Origin: Flammula alnicola
Lineage: Eukaryota > Basidiomycota > Agaricomycetes > Agaricales > Strophariaceae
Assembly: GCA_015499995.1 (NCBI GenBank)
Contig: JADNRV010000187.1
Location: 32,680 to 96,679, forward strand
Reading direction: 5' to 3'
Length of the DNA: 64,000 bases
The notes under the pieces were generated by a model. That model was not told the origin of the DNA. It was given only the letters and a program-made list of their open reading frames with translations, and did no database searches. Numbering within the stretch: position 1 is the stretch's first letter; each line of letters begins with the position of its first letter. Positions 1 to 14,068 of this stretch are shown here, piece by piece. A program made the translations under genes and the position numbers.

Positions 1-3000
1 CACTGGAGGCGGAAACCGCTATGTGTGACGTCGCTGCCGCCGTGGACAAGGAGGCAGAAGTTGTTGCACGCCAACGAGAGGGAGAAAAGAAGCGGAAAGG
101 CTCGAAGGGTGGAAATGCTCGGCTTAAGGAGCTCGAACAAAAGGCTCAGGCAGTCAAGCGCAGACAGACTAAATTGAAAGCCTTCATCAAGGAATTTGTT
201 GACGGGTACGCCATGACTTGAGAATTTTCATTTTGACACTCATACTCATGTTCGCAGAGTGTTTGTCCATCGATTCCGAGACCTCGACCCGAGTATTCGG
301 GCTGAATGCGTTCGTGCGATTGGTTTGTGGCTGAGGAAATATCCCGATTATTTCCTCGATGCACACTACCTGCGTTACGTGGGTTGGGTCTTGTCTGACT
401 CGAACAACCATGTGCGCCTCGAGGCTGTCAAAGCTCTGTCCGGAGTCTACGATCAGGCCGAGTATATACCCTCTCTTACCCATTTCACGGAACGGTTCAA
501 GTCTCGGCTTCTCGAGATGGCCACTTCGGATGTGGATCTCTCAATACGGGTGGCTGTTATCCATGTCCTCGGAGATATCGAGGGCCACTTCCCTCTTGAA
601 GACGAAGAGAAGGAAAAGCTGTGTTTACTTTTATTCGACGAAGAGGGCAAGGTACGGAAGGCCGTAAGCCTTTTCGTGCGTGCAGTTTGGGAAGAAGAAG
701 TAGATGCACAGCTCAGTGCACACCGCAATCCCAGCGACAAGGACAAGGAACGGATAGGCATCAAAATTCTTGCTAGACTCCTCGTCAAGTGGGGCAAAGC
801 TTTGGATACGCTCGCTGGAGATGCAGAGGATTCAGAGATCGGCGATGATACCAGGGATGAAGAAGATGCTATGACTGGACCGTCGCGTCGATCCCACAGA
901 CGGAAAGAAGTTATCGCCCTCGTCACTGACAAGAAACCTGGACGAGTCGCTCTCGCTGTAGAGGCTCTCTGGGACGAAGTTGTACCGGTCAGCGACTGGG
1001 AGGTACTTCTCGACCTTCTGCTCTTGGACCATTCTGCTTCCGGGGATGAAAGTCAGCTTGGATCGTCTCCGCGAGCAAGGGCTAGAGCCAATGGCAAGAA
1101 GCACAACGACGATTTCTTAGTCGATGAAGCCTGGAGGTTGGAGGAAGTCGAAGAAAGCATTCTACTCGAAGTTTTGGTTGCTGCTCTCCGCACAGCTAAA
1201 GAAGAATCGGCGGGCGGCAAAAAGGTTCGTTCGTGGATTCTGCATAGGCTGTTCATGAGCTGAGATGGCATGTTTAGGGCGAGGAAGAGAATGTCTCAAA
1301 CGCCATTACCAGAGCGCTGATCAAAGGCCTTCCACGCCTTTTCATCAAACACCAATCCGACCAAGTTCGAATCGCCGAGGTCTTAATAATCCCTACCCTG
1401 ATGAACTTGGATTTGTACTTGGAAATGCGCATGATTGCTGTGAGTTCTATTTAATTCCTTGGTATTTATTCTTACCTCTTTTCTTCTTCGAATAGGCCTA
1501 TACCAGTCTATGGGACGACATCATCAAACAATTCATGTCACATTCTTCGGCGAAGGTTCTCTCGCACGCGATGACTGCCATTCGCTACTTTATGGAGGCC
1601 ACCAGCCTGTCGAATTCTAACAGCACGAAAATCCTCGAGCTCGAAGACGAACTTTCGACTCAATTACGCGATACTATCGCTGGAAGAGATGAAATTGAGA
1701 TTGCCTCCTTTTCGGAAGATGAAGTCCTGGCTCTCAGTGCATGGTGTACACGCCTGGCCGTCTTAGCTGGGACCCGGAATATGACGTCTTGGATAGAGGA
1801 AGACGAAGGCGGAAAACAGAGCAGTGCATGGGATATCATCAATGCTCTTGTTGAGAGAGGAAGACTCGGATACAAGGACGAGGAAACGGTAAGCAATGCT
1901 TCTTGTCTCGATTAGAAATACTCATGTGATAGTTTCGCGAACAGATGATCGAACAAGCTCTCCATGTCCTTATGCTCCACGTTTTATGGAAGACAAAGGG
2001 CTTGACCTCGGATAACGACCCTATGCCCGAAGAACTTCGATACAAGGAAGTTCTGCAGGAACAACGAGAAACTCTTCTTGAGAAACTTGTTGAGTATGCC
2101 GTTGGAACGCAGTCGAATACCGCAGACGGTGTCAAACGAGCTGTGTGTTTGATACTATTTCTAACATTTCCTTCCCTAATTTCGAGTTCTAGGCTTTCAA
2201 GCACCTGCTCGATCTTCATGTATTGTTCTCCTCTACAAATGCCTTCTCGCCGGATGGCACCCCGTTACCAACTGCATCACTTGCATTGACACTGGACGAC
2301 GAAGTCCAATATCGGTGTGCAGGTTATATCCAAGCTGAGATAGAACGATACGCCGAATTCCTAGATGAGGGCGACGACGAAGACAATTCTCAGAAGAGCG
2401 ACGCCGAAGGCGCCAGTGACGAGGATGAAGCAGGAGCCGAAAACACTGACAAACCAACAAAATCTCGCAAGGCGAAAAAGGCACAGAAAAAAGGTCAGTC
2501 GCTTATTCGCTTCAGAACCCTCCCTTCCTTAAATGCCTTTGCAGTCGAATCAAACTCTCGGGATCTATTAGAACGAGAATATCTGTTCATTGACGTAGTA
2601 TCGACATTTTTGCGAGCAATTCGCTGCGGCGCCATACACATTCACCATGGAGCCGTTATTCTTGCTCATTATGGCCGCCTGGAGGTGGCTTTCGACGCAT
2701 GTTCGAGGGTCGTAGTTGACATCCTCCGGGAAGAGGGTGTCATGAAGGAGAACCCACACGTCATCGTCACCACTTTGACCCAGGCTATCCAGGAGGTATA
2801 TGTCTATCTTATTCAATTAGACTTGCCATGTTGAACTAATATATTTAGGCGTATACTCTTGTCCTTGATGGTGTTGTTCGCGATGAGACCAACTCTACAC
2901 AGCTGGCCAAGCTTCTTTCAAACTGCTTCATAGTCCGTGGGAACCAATTGTCGATCCTACGCCGCTTGCCCAGCCAGTATATCATCCAAATACAAACCAA

Positions 3001-3846
3001 TCTACTCTCATGGATCGGTAAACGTATCGCGGCGTATGAAGCTAACAAGAACAAGAAGTCGCTTAAATCTGCCATTGCATTCTTCAAGGTGCTTATACCT
3101 CTTCTTGGCGCCCTTACCAGTCGAGATGCTTTGAAAATGTGAGAAATTCTATGCCTGGTGTAATATCAGCTCTCTGACTCTGGTTCTTATTAGCAAAGCA
3201 CATATGGACCAAATCCTAGCCGAGGTCAAAGTGGAGATCTCCCCTACGTCGAAGGTTTGGGAACCGCAGCGAGCTTACGAAAAACGTCTTGGTGCAATTA
3301 TGTCGAAGGACCATCGTGAGTGACATTTAAGCCCTACCTTGATTGACCCTTTCTGACCTTCTTGCTCCAGCCCAAGCACCCAAAGTCAAAAAAGGACGGA
3401 AAAAGGGTACTGCTACTGGGGCTTCAAGCGGCGAAGATGACAGCGAACCCGAACGAAGTCAAGATGAAGAGGTGCAGGAACGTCCGCGACCCAAACCGCG
3501 ACGAGTTACTCGGGCACATCCTGATGCCACCGACGAGAGTACAGGGGACGAACGTGATCCGGTCACTCCCAAAGCTCGGCCTCATCCAAAAGCTACATCT
3601 CGTCACAAGACTCCTCCCGAAGTCGAGCAACCCGAAGGATCACGGCCTGGCTCGCCTCTGCCATCCTTGACGCCCTCGGAGGGTCAACCGGACGTAGAAG
3701 GGGGTCTGACGCCTAGATCTTCACTCAAGCGACCAAGATCAGACGACGAAGATGAAAGTTCTAAGGCGGCCAATGGGATTGAACCACAAGATGAGGTGGA
3801 AGGAATCCCCGATATCCAAGTCCGAAGAAAGCGAATTCGGCATTAA
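1..3846 (+). CDS. SCC3: Cohesin subunit Scc3/STAG (5' end outside window)
   Basis: Scc3/STAG is the HEAT-repeat subunit of cohesin that binds the Scc1 kleisin and DNA and is needed for sister-chromatid cohesion. Ten exons can be joined: 1-205, 258-1224, 1278-1439, 1496-1888, 1945-2142, 2193-2493, 2545-2795, 2849-3138, 3194-3315 and 3371-3846. All introns are GT-AG and about 50-57 nt. The joined frame is open for about 1120 codons and ends in TAA. The hallmark stromalin conserved region is at the start of exon 2 (HRFRDLDPSIRAECVRAIG, then LRYVGWVLSDSNNHVRLEAV). Exon 3 continues the helical repeats (ALIKGLPRLFIKHQSDQVR). The last 160 residues are a disordered, acidic/basic tail rich in S, P, E, R and K. 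The N-terminus lies off the left edge. The 1225-1277 intron is inferred from an in-frame stop at 1261 and a frame change, both solved by a canonical 53-nt intron. The family assignment is secure. Confidence 0.93.
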
Positions 3847-4108
3847 TATTCAAACTGCTCTTTTATCCATTTTTTATTCTTAAATTTCCCTCCTGCTTTG
3901 CTTTTATGTCTGGGTTCAGTGCTTACCTCATGTTTTCAGTGTAGCGTCTCATATTTGTATTCAATTAGTGTAATCGTGTGGATGTCTGTAATGCCATTCC
4001 TCCATAAATTTAGAGGCAGGACGAACGCAAGGCGATGTAAGTAAATGAGCGGTAAAAATGCAGGAATAATATAATAAAGTATGGGTATTAAATGAAGGTA
4101 AATTGTCC

Positions 4109-7100
4109 TTAATCCGTAGATGATAACATATCGATAGTAGCCAACACCGCATTGCGCTAAAGGAGCACCGTCAGAAATGGTCGAAAAGAAGCGTAGATGG
4201 ACTCACATCAGCGGCCATAGTGTTGTACGCTTCAGCGAGAGTGGAATTTCCAGGCAACGACGAGCGTCGCCATGATGAAGGGGTGTCAGGCGGTCGAACC
4301 GACGGAAGAAAAGCATGCTGTGCAGACGCGGCAGCAGAAGAACCAGCAGAAAGAACAGTGAAAGAACGAGATCTTCGCAGCGGACGTTCCGGATTGCTTA
4401 TACCCAACATAGCGTAGAGCTCATCTTGGGCTTCGACTAAGGCTCGGGTCTCAGACGTGGGGGTATAGTTATAAGGCGATAATGCCTGGATAAGAACAGT
4501 AGGTCAGTAGGGCTTCTTTGTGGTTATTAAAGGGACGCACTGCAGAGCTTTTCAAGGGTGCATCCGTCGAAACTTCCGGGGGGCGTCGTTTGGGTATCGC
4601 AGGTACAGGTGGTATTCTTTCTGTCCGCAACATCGGACTTCGCGGTATCAGACTAATGGAATGCATACCGCTGCCAAGTGATGACACCTGGCTCAGTCGT
4701 TGACTGGGTGTCCGCAAGCCAGCTTTCGAAACTCGGATACTCGACTTCCTCACAGCAGATATCCGGCTGGAGTGCTTGGACGAAATGCTCTCAACCTTGT
4801 CTGTGATCCGATCGAAGTCGTTGGCGACATCTTCCGCGTGCTGCCAGGCTTCATCTCTTTCAGCCTCAAGAGTTTGCACCTGATTCCGAAGGACTTGATT
4901 CTCGGCGACTTGTTTGAGGAAGCTGGCGTTGAGCTTTCGCAAGGCCATGGCAAGCGCACTACCCATATGGATATGTGTGAGGGAATCGAGATGAGCCAAT
5001 TGGCTATCCAAACTATGCAACTCCTCTGCAAGCCTGTCAAGCGTCAAAGTGATTTCTTTTAACTCCTCCACCATTCGCATAGCATAGCTAGGGGTATCTT
5101 CTCCACTGATACATACGGAAAGTCCATCAATAAGGGTGCCTCGCCGTCGAGCCAAGACTTTATATCTTGTCTTGAGGTCTGTGCGCTGCGCTTCAAGTCG
5201 TCGCATTTCTTCCGGTATCTCGTTATCGAGAACGTCAAGGCGCAATAAACGGATGGAAGATGCTTCTGCTGACTGCCGGATAGCTCGAGAGACAATGGCC
5301 TGAAGTTGTGCAGACGTAAATGTCCATTTGGCGGCTTCCATGGTGTAGCCTCTCCATTTCGGTGGCGGGGTCTGGAATTTAGGAGAAAACATGGGACTCG
5401 CTTCTCGTACTCTAGCAGCTTGTAGAAGATTGCTGCCAACTGACGACACCGACCCAGAACGATCGCGATATTGGTGCAATGGGAAGGCGCCCATCATTTG
5501 GACCTGACTCGGTCTGCGAGGACCTGCAGGTAAAGGTGGTCTCATGCGTGACCGTTGGCTGAGTACCGAATCTCCTCTCGCCAGAGGAGTAGCCCTGAAT
5601 TCTGAACTTTGACTCCATTCCGCAGTCGATGGGGCAGCCGGAGTTGTGCTTTGGGGAGGAAAACTAAAGTTTGTGCTTCCAGCAAAGCCGGAGGTGGGTG
5701 TATGGTCACTCTGTGCAATGGCATCGCTAACTGCTTGATAGTATGGCGGAGGAGACCCCAGAGAAGTTCCTCTGAAGATATCAGAATCACGACCGTTGAA
5801 GTTGGCGCTTTTATAGGTCAATGAATTCTGAGCCTGTGTTGGGGCAGCACTCGGGTCTGTCGCGACTGCCGCTGGTGAGGGATTAACCTCTTCTCCAGGT
5901 GCGAACGATACAGGCGGGCTTTCAGCTGTCTCGGATCCATTGATAGCGACCGTACTTCCCGATCTTGATGCAGTGTTTGTAATTGTCAAGGCAGGAGGCA
6001 ATCTTCCGCGGGCAGATGACCTAGCCTTTTGCGAAGCTGTAGGTGAAGGTGGTGGGACGTCAGGCGGAGGAGGGATGCGAGGAGCAAAGGCCGCAACGGC
6101 GGCTGGGGCAGGAGCGGGTGGTGGAATGGGAGACGAAGTGGGAGATGCCGAAATAGAAGAGGGTGGGGCTGGAGAGGAGGGCGGCAAAGGTGACACAGGA
6201 ATGGCTGGAAGAGATTTCATCCTGTGTTTAGATGATTCGGACGCAGGGGTATACATTGAACTACTATCTGAGCCCTGTGCTATGCTGGTTCCTCGACTTG
6301 GAGACCTGCTCAAATCAGTCACCAGCGATACATTACTGGAACCCGCGATTTGCTCTTCTGGAGCAGGAGGCGATTGACCGTCTGTAGAGGTCTGAAGCGC
6401 AACAGTATTGGCTGCCTCATCAGCCGCTGATTCTAACTTTGCATTCGAACTGGAAGGGTCTTCAATAGGACTGTCTGAAATATCTGCGAGGCGTCGATTC
6501 GAGGGCGAACCAGATCTCCCCACTAGGCCGATTGTCTTGATCTTGTTAATGCTTGCTTGCCGTGAATGCCTGACGGTGGTCCCAGCCCGGTTGAGCAAAA
6601 TTTGCTGGGCCAAACTCTGCTGAGAATTCACGCGAGGAAGGGTGGCGGATAACGGCACTGTCGACATCGGCGCGACATCAACTCCCTCCAACGACACAGG
6701 TACCATGGACAGCGAGTTGGAATCGCCGGTCAAGATTGGACTGAATAGATCTGGGGTTTCCGGAAATTCTTGTGTAACTTCTACACTCTCTTCGGTCGTA
6801 GGAGTGTCAGCCTCAGCGAGTTGCGGAGTAACAGTGATCTTGTACGCTTTTGCATCTCTTGAATCTCGTACAACCTTGATGGGACTCGGTGCACTACCTG
6901 AACGTTGCCGATTGAAGATGGTGCTGACTGGCGGTGGGGCAAGGAGGTCTGCTGAAACCAGCGATAATGAACTGTGCGAACTTGTAGGGGAAGGAACCTG
7001 CAAAAATTATGTGTTACCAGTGCACATTGATTGAGCACAAATAAAATCAAACTCTTACTTGTGTCGTTGATCGGGGTCTTTCTGCTATGGCAAGCAGGGA

Positions 7101-8934
7101 ATTTTGTCTCGAGTAAAGACGAGCATCAGAAGGTCTTCGTGGAAGAGGCACGGATTCGCCTCGAACTAACGAACTACAGTTAGCGAGATGGAAAATCTGA
7201 GCCAGACAAGGACATACTGCGCGGGCTACCTGACAATGGACTCCGAGCACCAATGGGCATATTTCTCTGCGATTCACGCTTGTCGTTCCTATAAGGTGTG
7301 GGAGGAGACAGCTGCGAACTTGACTCTTCGCTGATCGGCGAAAACGCAGGTCGATAATTCGGGCCAGCAGCTTGAATGTCTGGTGAATCGGGAAGTGAAT
7401 AGTAGTTTAGAACATCTTCCAGATTCTTCGCTGAATGCGGGCCTTCCGAAGAGGGGGATGGTGATAACAAGCTTAAGTCAGGAGATATTAGTTGTGAATC
7501 CAGTGGGAAACGTTGGGTGGCTTCTTGATACACATCAGGTGTGCTTCCTCGTTTAGAGCTATGGCCATCTTCAGAAGATAAATAGGGAAGTTTCGGAGTT
7601 GGAGGTAAAGGTGAACGCGGCAAGGATGGTGGTTTTCGAGATTCAGGTTCGGGAGTGCTCGGTTGTATTATGGAGCTCATGTCAAATTCTACGCCAGGAC
7701 TGAGTAATGTGCTGGCGGGTCGATCCGAAGCCGCCAAAGGTGTTTCTGGTAAGGCCTTGATATTGACACTGCCTGTACTTGACCGCCTCTTTAAATTCTG
7801 ATTCCGCTTTTCTCTCCATTCTGCTGCCGAGCGTAGTCTCTTGGGCGGTTCATAGAGCGCCTCAGCGTTCGAGGGTATGGGAGGGGCATCTGGTCCAATT
7901 GAAAACCGATCATTGTTGTAGGCTGCACCGAAGTTGTGCTCTCCGCGAGGAAGGGTGGTGGAATCTGAGCGCGTGAGGCCAACGATACCACTACGATATC
8001 TGGAAGACCGATTGTCGGAAGATAAGACGAACGTGTTGGACATCAAGGCACGAGCGAGCGTAGTTCCGGATATAGCTGAAGACATGGGAGTGTCTAGTGG
8101 CGAGAGAGGCCGAGAAGTTTTGTATGCTGAGGATGTATCTGCCCTTCCATTTTGGCCCTTTGACTCTCCAGGGATACTTATGGGTTTCGGTGACGATTTT
8201 TTGTATGGTGAGTTGGTTTGATCCTGGCAAGCTGGTAAGAACTCGCCCACCTTTTGAAATACAGTGATACTCACTAGGCGGTTAAAATTATCAAAACCAG
8301 GGAGCTTTCCAAAATGCGACGGCTGAATGGAACATACGGTCAACGAAACCGGAAATTAATGATGCTTAGAACAAAAGATACTCACGTTCATGGCTTGAAG
8401 GTTTGCAATTACATCCTCTGATGACGATGTTGTTGAGAAGCTGTCATCGTCATGTTCACCCTCTGGCGCAGCACCTTCCACATTGGCCTTCATCACTTTC
8501 GAGCTTCCCGCGCTCGACGACGCTTGTGTCACCCCATTCCGGAGCCCGCTCCCACTAGCCTTCGCCTGTCCTCCCTCCAACGCCCCTGCAAACTCCGACT
8601 GAAGGAAATTGGCTGCGAACCAATCCGTGAGCGCCTCCGGAGACGACAAGTCGATGTCTAGCTTGACCTGAGGCGAAGCTGTATTGTCCGTCCTTTGTTC
8701 GCTGTCTATAATATCGTTTTCATACTCGTCGAGAGGTTTGCCGCCGTCGAAATCCAAGGAGGAATATCGTCCGCCGCGATCGTTGATGTCGATAACATCT
8801 GTGGTGACGAAGGGATGGGGTGAACTCGCTGCTGGTGATGCCGAGGGCTCTCCGCGCAATAAAGAAAATGGAGATTTGCTGCCGGCCTTTGACTTGCGTC
8901 CCTTGTATGTAATGAAGGACGGAAGCGCAGGCAT
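4109..8934 (-). CDS. Large Ser/Pro-rich coiled-coil protein, function unknown
   Basis: Seven exons: 8934-8386, 8322-8275, 8223-7230, 7165-7059, 6997-4541, 4485-4207 and 4156-4109. They sum to 4482 nt, an exact multiple of three (1493 residues), which supports the model. The start is the ATG at 8934; the same frame upstream runs into a stop without another ATG. The first ~1100 residues are low-complexity Ser/Pro/Thr-rich, with poly-Pro runs near 6000-6200. A conserved-looking block starts near residue 1120 (WTFTSAQLQAIVSRAIRQSA, then LDVLDNEIPEEMRRLEAQR) and leads into a coiled coil of about 180 residues. The tail again is basic and Ser-rich. I do not recognise the function. The block resembles septation or cell-polarity scaffold proteins of basidiomycetes (an Uds1-like domain is one idea), but this is not established. 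The gene is convergent with SCC3, 262 bp apart. Confidence 0.8.
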
Positions 8935-9846
8935 ACCGAACACGTCGATATTACAGACTATTCACCGTTCACGACCTTGAGTTGGTTCCGTTACACCCTC
9001 CACCAAGGATCAGAACAGTAAAATGGCTGGACATGAATCATGGCAACGAAACTGCCCTACATCAGTCAAGTGTTTGTTGATGTGTGACAAGTTCATCAAC
9101 GACTCACTGCCATCTTATCTGTTACCGGTACAGCGGCGCCACAAGGGCATCCAGGTTAACAGGGCTGTGTGAATTTGGTATCTCCTTCAAAATTCTTGTT
9201 TCAATTTTCAAACACTCGGGCATTTTCCTGGTCTTGCAAACTCTTTCGAAGCACCACTCTTGAAGCGTCAACATCTTCAGTACTCAATGAAGATGCACTC
9301 GTACATGCGTCAGTGCAGAATAGGCTAGCGGCTTTATCAAGGCTTTATCAATATTTTTGACACTCTCCCCGGGAAACATAACGTACCTGAATCTCGCTGA
9401 ATTCTAAGACCAAATAGGATTCCAGACTAGAGCCACCTGGCCACGTTGGAGAGCCTGCTGATTAAAGATCATGCAGCGTGATTGGCGCCGTCTGTGCCGA
9501 AAGCTATTATCATAGCACTTCGGAGCCACCAAAAGAAATTATAAAGAGGGCGCGTCGTGTTGGTCATTCATAGGACATTATGTAGGCTGGACGGGATGAT
9601 TAATATCTTTTCCCCGTATGTTTCTTTGGGTTCGGGGACTTTCGCCGTCGACGTCGTCATTGTCAAGGAATTGAACGCGCTCATCCTCTAAGTATTATTC
9701 CTCTTGAAGCTTTTCAGCGCTCGTGGAATACCTTTAAGGTTGGTGGTTGGCATCTCAATCCGAGTCGTCGGGGACCGGATATCAATGTCGAAGAAATAGG
9801 TCCGTGCTCCGCGTTATGTAAGCAACTCTTATATCAACAGTTGAAA

Positions 9847-9872
9847 TTGAACGTTGAACGTTGAACGTTTGA
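9847..9872. repeat. Short tandem TTGAACG repeat
   Basis: Three to four near-perfect copies of the 7-bp unit TTGAACG run head to tail here. Related GAACGTTTGAACG units occur again at about 32877-32915, upstream of the F-box gene. No function is evident. Confidence 0.5.
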
Positions 9873-10225
9873 ACCTCTGCCAGTCAATGTCTTTCGATTC
9901 TAGTCTTTGCAGTTTCACCTTTAACGAGCACTTGGGGCCCCAGAGTGATTACGTTCAAGTTGATTCCCTAACGTTAAACCACTAGGCTAGTGTGCTGGCG
10001 CCAAATCCAAGAATCCTTCTCTTTGCTGGTGCCAGTGGCGCATAATTTGCGCATAATACCACCTAACGATTCGTGAACCCCGACCCCAACCCGATTCTGC
10101 TGTTATAGGCATCGAAACAGTGTCTCTGGAACCCAATAATTCAAAACATCCAGCTGCGGGCTCTATTTTACTTTTCAGAACTTCGCAATCACCATAGACA
10201 GTAATTACCGACGAAATTCAATGAA

Positions 10226-10771
10226 GCCGGTAAAGGTGATTGTTACTACTGTCTAACTGATGGGGACAACAAGCAAATCTTCAATCTCACAACAGAGCTC
10301 ACAGGCCTCGGATATATATACTATGTCGACGATTACACCCAAGATGCTTGATTCTGGGCTAACTCTTGTCGCGCATCGCTTTTGATTCTTGAGTACATCG
10401 GCGAGCGCAAAACCCGGGCCTTATCTGTTGAGCACAGTTACGATGGAACCCTAATATCCCAGCTTAAAAGGAGCGGCCAGGACGCTCACTCCGAGTCTAT
10501 GAATACCGTCTTAACAGTGATGGAGCAGACAAGGCTGATGCCACTGCTTTATTTGACAACAAACTCCTTGGCGAACGTTCACATCGATGGTATGGGTATA
10601 GGCAGTCTGCTTTATTTCCTCTGCATCAATAAAACCCCATTTCTGGATTCAAGCGGGAGGCCCATTTCTGCAGCAGGACATCCAATACTCACGTCAGACA
10701 ATGACATCCTTCAACCATCCAACACGATATATATACTCGGTCGACTCCTTGATCGCCGTACCACCCGGTGA
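10226..10771 (+). pseudogene. Possible decayed ORF, unknown
   Basis: A reading frame with plausible amino-acid composition runs through this stretch, interrupted by one TGA (10352-10354), and ends at 10771. It contains segments such as GLGYIYYVDDYTQDA and LLYFLCINKTPFLDSSGRP. I do not recognise the family. It could be a remnant of a gene or chance open frame; the surrounding DNA shows no matching exons. Confidence 0.25.
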
Positions 10772-13696
10772 GTCGCATGACTTAAAATAACGGTGAGCTA
10801 GAACAGCGACTTCGATCTTTGAGAAGATTTTGTGGCTGTTGAACTCCTAGATGACGACTGAATTTGCTAGTACTTGTGAGTGAGCCTTTATGTAAAAGCA
10901 GTACTGTGCAGGATGTTACACAGTTCTCTTTTGTGTCTATGTCCATTGTATGAATCATTCACGCCTGATCCTCGATTGCCCATCCTTCCAGTTCTTATTC
11001 TTTTCAGGTTACGAATCGGTTTCCGTCATTTTCGGGCTGCCTACTGTACCACGAGAGGCTGAATGCAGGCCGTATGGCCCGTAAAATTATCGTAAGGTTG
11101 TGAACAAGACTCTGGCTTGGTCTTGCGGGTTAACTTGCGCTAAAGAAATCGCTCTCTCGACTGGATGCACGCACTAAGCCAATCTCTAAAGCCCATCGAC
11201 ATTGATGGCAGGCGTCTTCGCTGCATACTATTGGCGGGATGGGCAATCGATGCTCTCGGACGCTATCACGTCCATCAAGACAAATCGCTGATCTGCCTCT
11301 TCAACATTTAAATGACCCTACCGAGGTACTGGAGCGTCGTAGGCGAGACGCGATCATGAGGGCGTACCACCACCTCATTTAGCCCCTTTTAGTACATAGA
11401 TACTTTCTGTTTGATCACGGACGTCGAGGATTACCGTCGATTGACCTATCACGGAAAAGCAATTGGGGGAAAATAGGTTTAGTAGGATAGTACAGATAAT
11501 CCGCTTTCGCACGCGTAAGACCTCTACGGGACTTGCCAGATCCCTCTCAGAGATTTACGGAAGAACTGTATTTTCTGCTCCTTTCCTCAGGAGTCAGAAT
11601 TACGATTTAATCGCACGTACAATTCAAGTAGGACTCAAGTCCCGCAACTTCTCAAATATATATTGGGAGTCCTCAACTCCCCAACGTATCAGAATGCAGT
11701 ATTACCCGAATGTTCCATGCCCACCAGCGGTAAATTGCCGCCGGGCCGACACACAATGTGACAAAAAGGGATTGCGAGCCTCGTGTTCTGTTCCCATTCT
11801 GGGAAAACTTTTTGGACGTTAATGTGCCTCAGGCTGACAAGGACTTTCTGATGCATCCAGTTGTACCATATGCCACAGTTGGTGATTAACTGGTGATTGC
11901 ATATAGTTATTATTCTGTTCAGAAGAACAACATCCTACATCTTTTAAAATTCTCTACAGGGACTCTTATCATCATTCAAATTCGTATTTTTATTGTGCTA
12001 ATCTATATCGAGCATTTGACTCTATTGTTTAAACTGCTGCGCGATTATCGATTTTCCAGAGGATGCTGTTCCTGCTCGTATGAGTAAGCATTACACGAGA
12101 TGTACCGTGCAACATGAAGGAAGGCATTTTGATCCATTCCACATATTTTCAAACATAATCATCCAAGAAATAGCAATCGGGCCCTTGAATTACAGCACCC
12201 GGTTGGCTGTCCGACTCAGGAGGATAAATCGGGAGACATAGTTGTGCGAATTGCCAGCATTCGTGAGGAGGCGTTGGACTCTTAGAAGTCCTTGCAATAA
12301 AATGTCAACGTGGTTCGCTGTCAAATAATTACCGACCGACAACAGCGCCCATGTTTAGCGCAATGAGAGGTTTACGAGATAGACACTGGCAACTCGCTGA
12401 GTTCTAGTTTGTACTTGGGAGTGATTGGTAGTAAGTACATACCGGTGACAAGGAGAAGAGGTAAGTATATATCTACCCCACGTTGCCGTATGGATGACGT
12501 TGAAACTTATGCAAGGCCGAGGTTCTTTGCTGCTGTAAATAGCGGACAACGAAGATAATGGACACGATCACTCACAAGTAAATTTCAACTTCTCGCTCAT
12601 GAGGCCCCTTAAAAATATTTCAACACATAAGCATTATCAGCTAACAAGATCTTCATGAGTGATTAAATAGATTAAAGGAAACTTCACGAAGAAAGAAAGC
12701 AAATTTCATGTGATAAGAATGTAGCTTCCCTTAGGTTGGTACAGGTCGGTCGTCCGAGACGGCCTGCGAAGCGAAGCTTCAATTTCCACTCTAGAACCAC
12801 TTATATTAAATAATGCCCATGGTGGAGGCTTTTGGTTCTAAATAGAGGACAAGTATCCCCGGCGCCCAATGTTAGCGACATCAGCAAAATGGATGACTAT
12901 ACACAGGAGGATCTGGACTAACCCTTCCAAGTCGCAGATGAGAACGATGAGTACTGAGTTTCGACTAGCCTTCGAAATTCACCACATGTTATCAAAGATA
13001 TAGTGTGAACTTCAGAAACATTCCACGAAGTCTGTGACGTGAGAGATAACTTGTCGAGGACCGTGTTGATGCGGAACGTTGAGGCAGGATGGAAACGTAG
13101 AGATAACCTTTGATTGATCATCATCAGCGTCTGTGTTGTGGAATTCGTGCATTATCGTCTATATAGACACAAATCCGAGAGTACGCAGGCCTACCTGTCT
13201 ATCTGGATGCGAAATATGAGGAGCAGTAGCAATGACCTCGTCAATGGTCGGTCGGCTAGCGGTCTGGAGTCTAGCGGCCCACGAAGCACTTCTGAATCTG
13301 AATTCATGTCAAACCTGGTAGAAGAGCAGCAGGAAAGATTGCGAAGCTGAAAAAAAAAATCAAAAAGAAAAGCAAAAGCGCAAAGCCCTTCATCCCAAAT
13401 GAAGGTGCACTGCAGTCTGCCGTACGTGGGCTAGCTCAGGTCCAGATAGATAATCGACCCCATCCCGCAATATTCCGAGAGCTGTCGGTCCGCTACCTGT
13501 CCGACAGCGTCTTCAAGGCCCTCGGTGGGACACGTTTACAAGGTCTAGCACACCATTCCGAGTATACATGAGACCGGTATCACCTCTTAAGAGCCGTCAG
13601 AGGTCAGAAGAAGAGACTGTGAGATCTAGGACAATGAGGTGTTGGAGCCCGAAGGTCACAGGTGGGCAACGGGCGCTGCATCGTGGTCGAGCTCAT

Positions 13697-14068
13697 TTAA
13701 GTACCTGCCTCCAAAGATGGCGATGAACTTGGTGAGACGGAAAGAGAAATGAATGAAATGATGACTAAGTATTTGCACGCCAAAATGCTGGGCTCACCTA
13801 TCCCGAAACTAGAAGTTTGAAAGTTATGATCAGACGAATTAAATATCTCTGTTTGCAAATCGACCAGAACTGGAATGACATTTTCATCTCTAACCACGAC
13901 GAACTCAGCGCGCTCTTCGTCGTCTTGATACGTGTGGGCGTATCCGGCAAGCGCTCTTAGTTGTGGGGAATCATCAATCAGGTTTGGAGCGGTATCGTAT
14001 GCTTCGGTGCTCCTGTGGCTGCGGACTCGGAGTTTAGCTGAGTACTGTATAATCGAACTGTATATCAC
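13697..14068 (-). pseudogene. Possible coding relic, unknown
   Basis: A minus-strand frame of about 120 codons has protein-like composition (for example LRALAGYAHTYQDDEERAEF and VVVRDENVIPVLVDLQTEIF). It is followed by a donor-like GTGAGC, and no downstream exon could be joined with confidence. The product is not recognised. Confidence 0.25.

Noticed and set aside
5940..6377. Gly/Ala-rich open frame on the + strand
   Set aside because: It is the antisense image of the Ser/Pro-rich coding exon of the 4109-8934 gene.
9972..9989. tRNA A-box-like word on the minus strand (TAGCCTAGTGGTTTAACG)
   Set aside because: No B box at tRNA spacing and no acceptor-stem pairing; the nearest GGTTCAAAC lies about 100 bp further on. 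Not enough for a tRNA or a tRNA-derived element.
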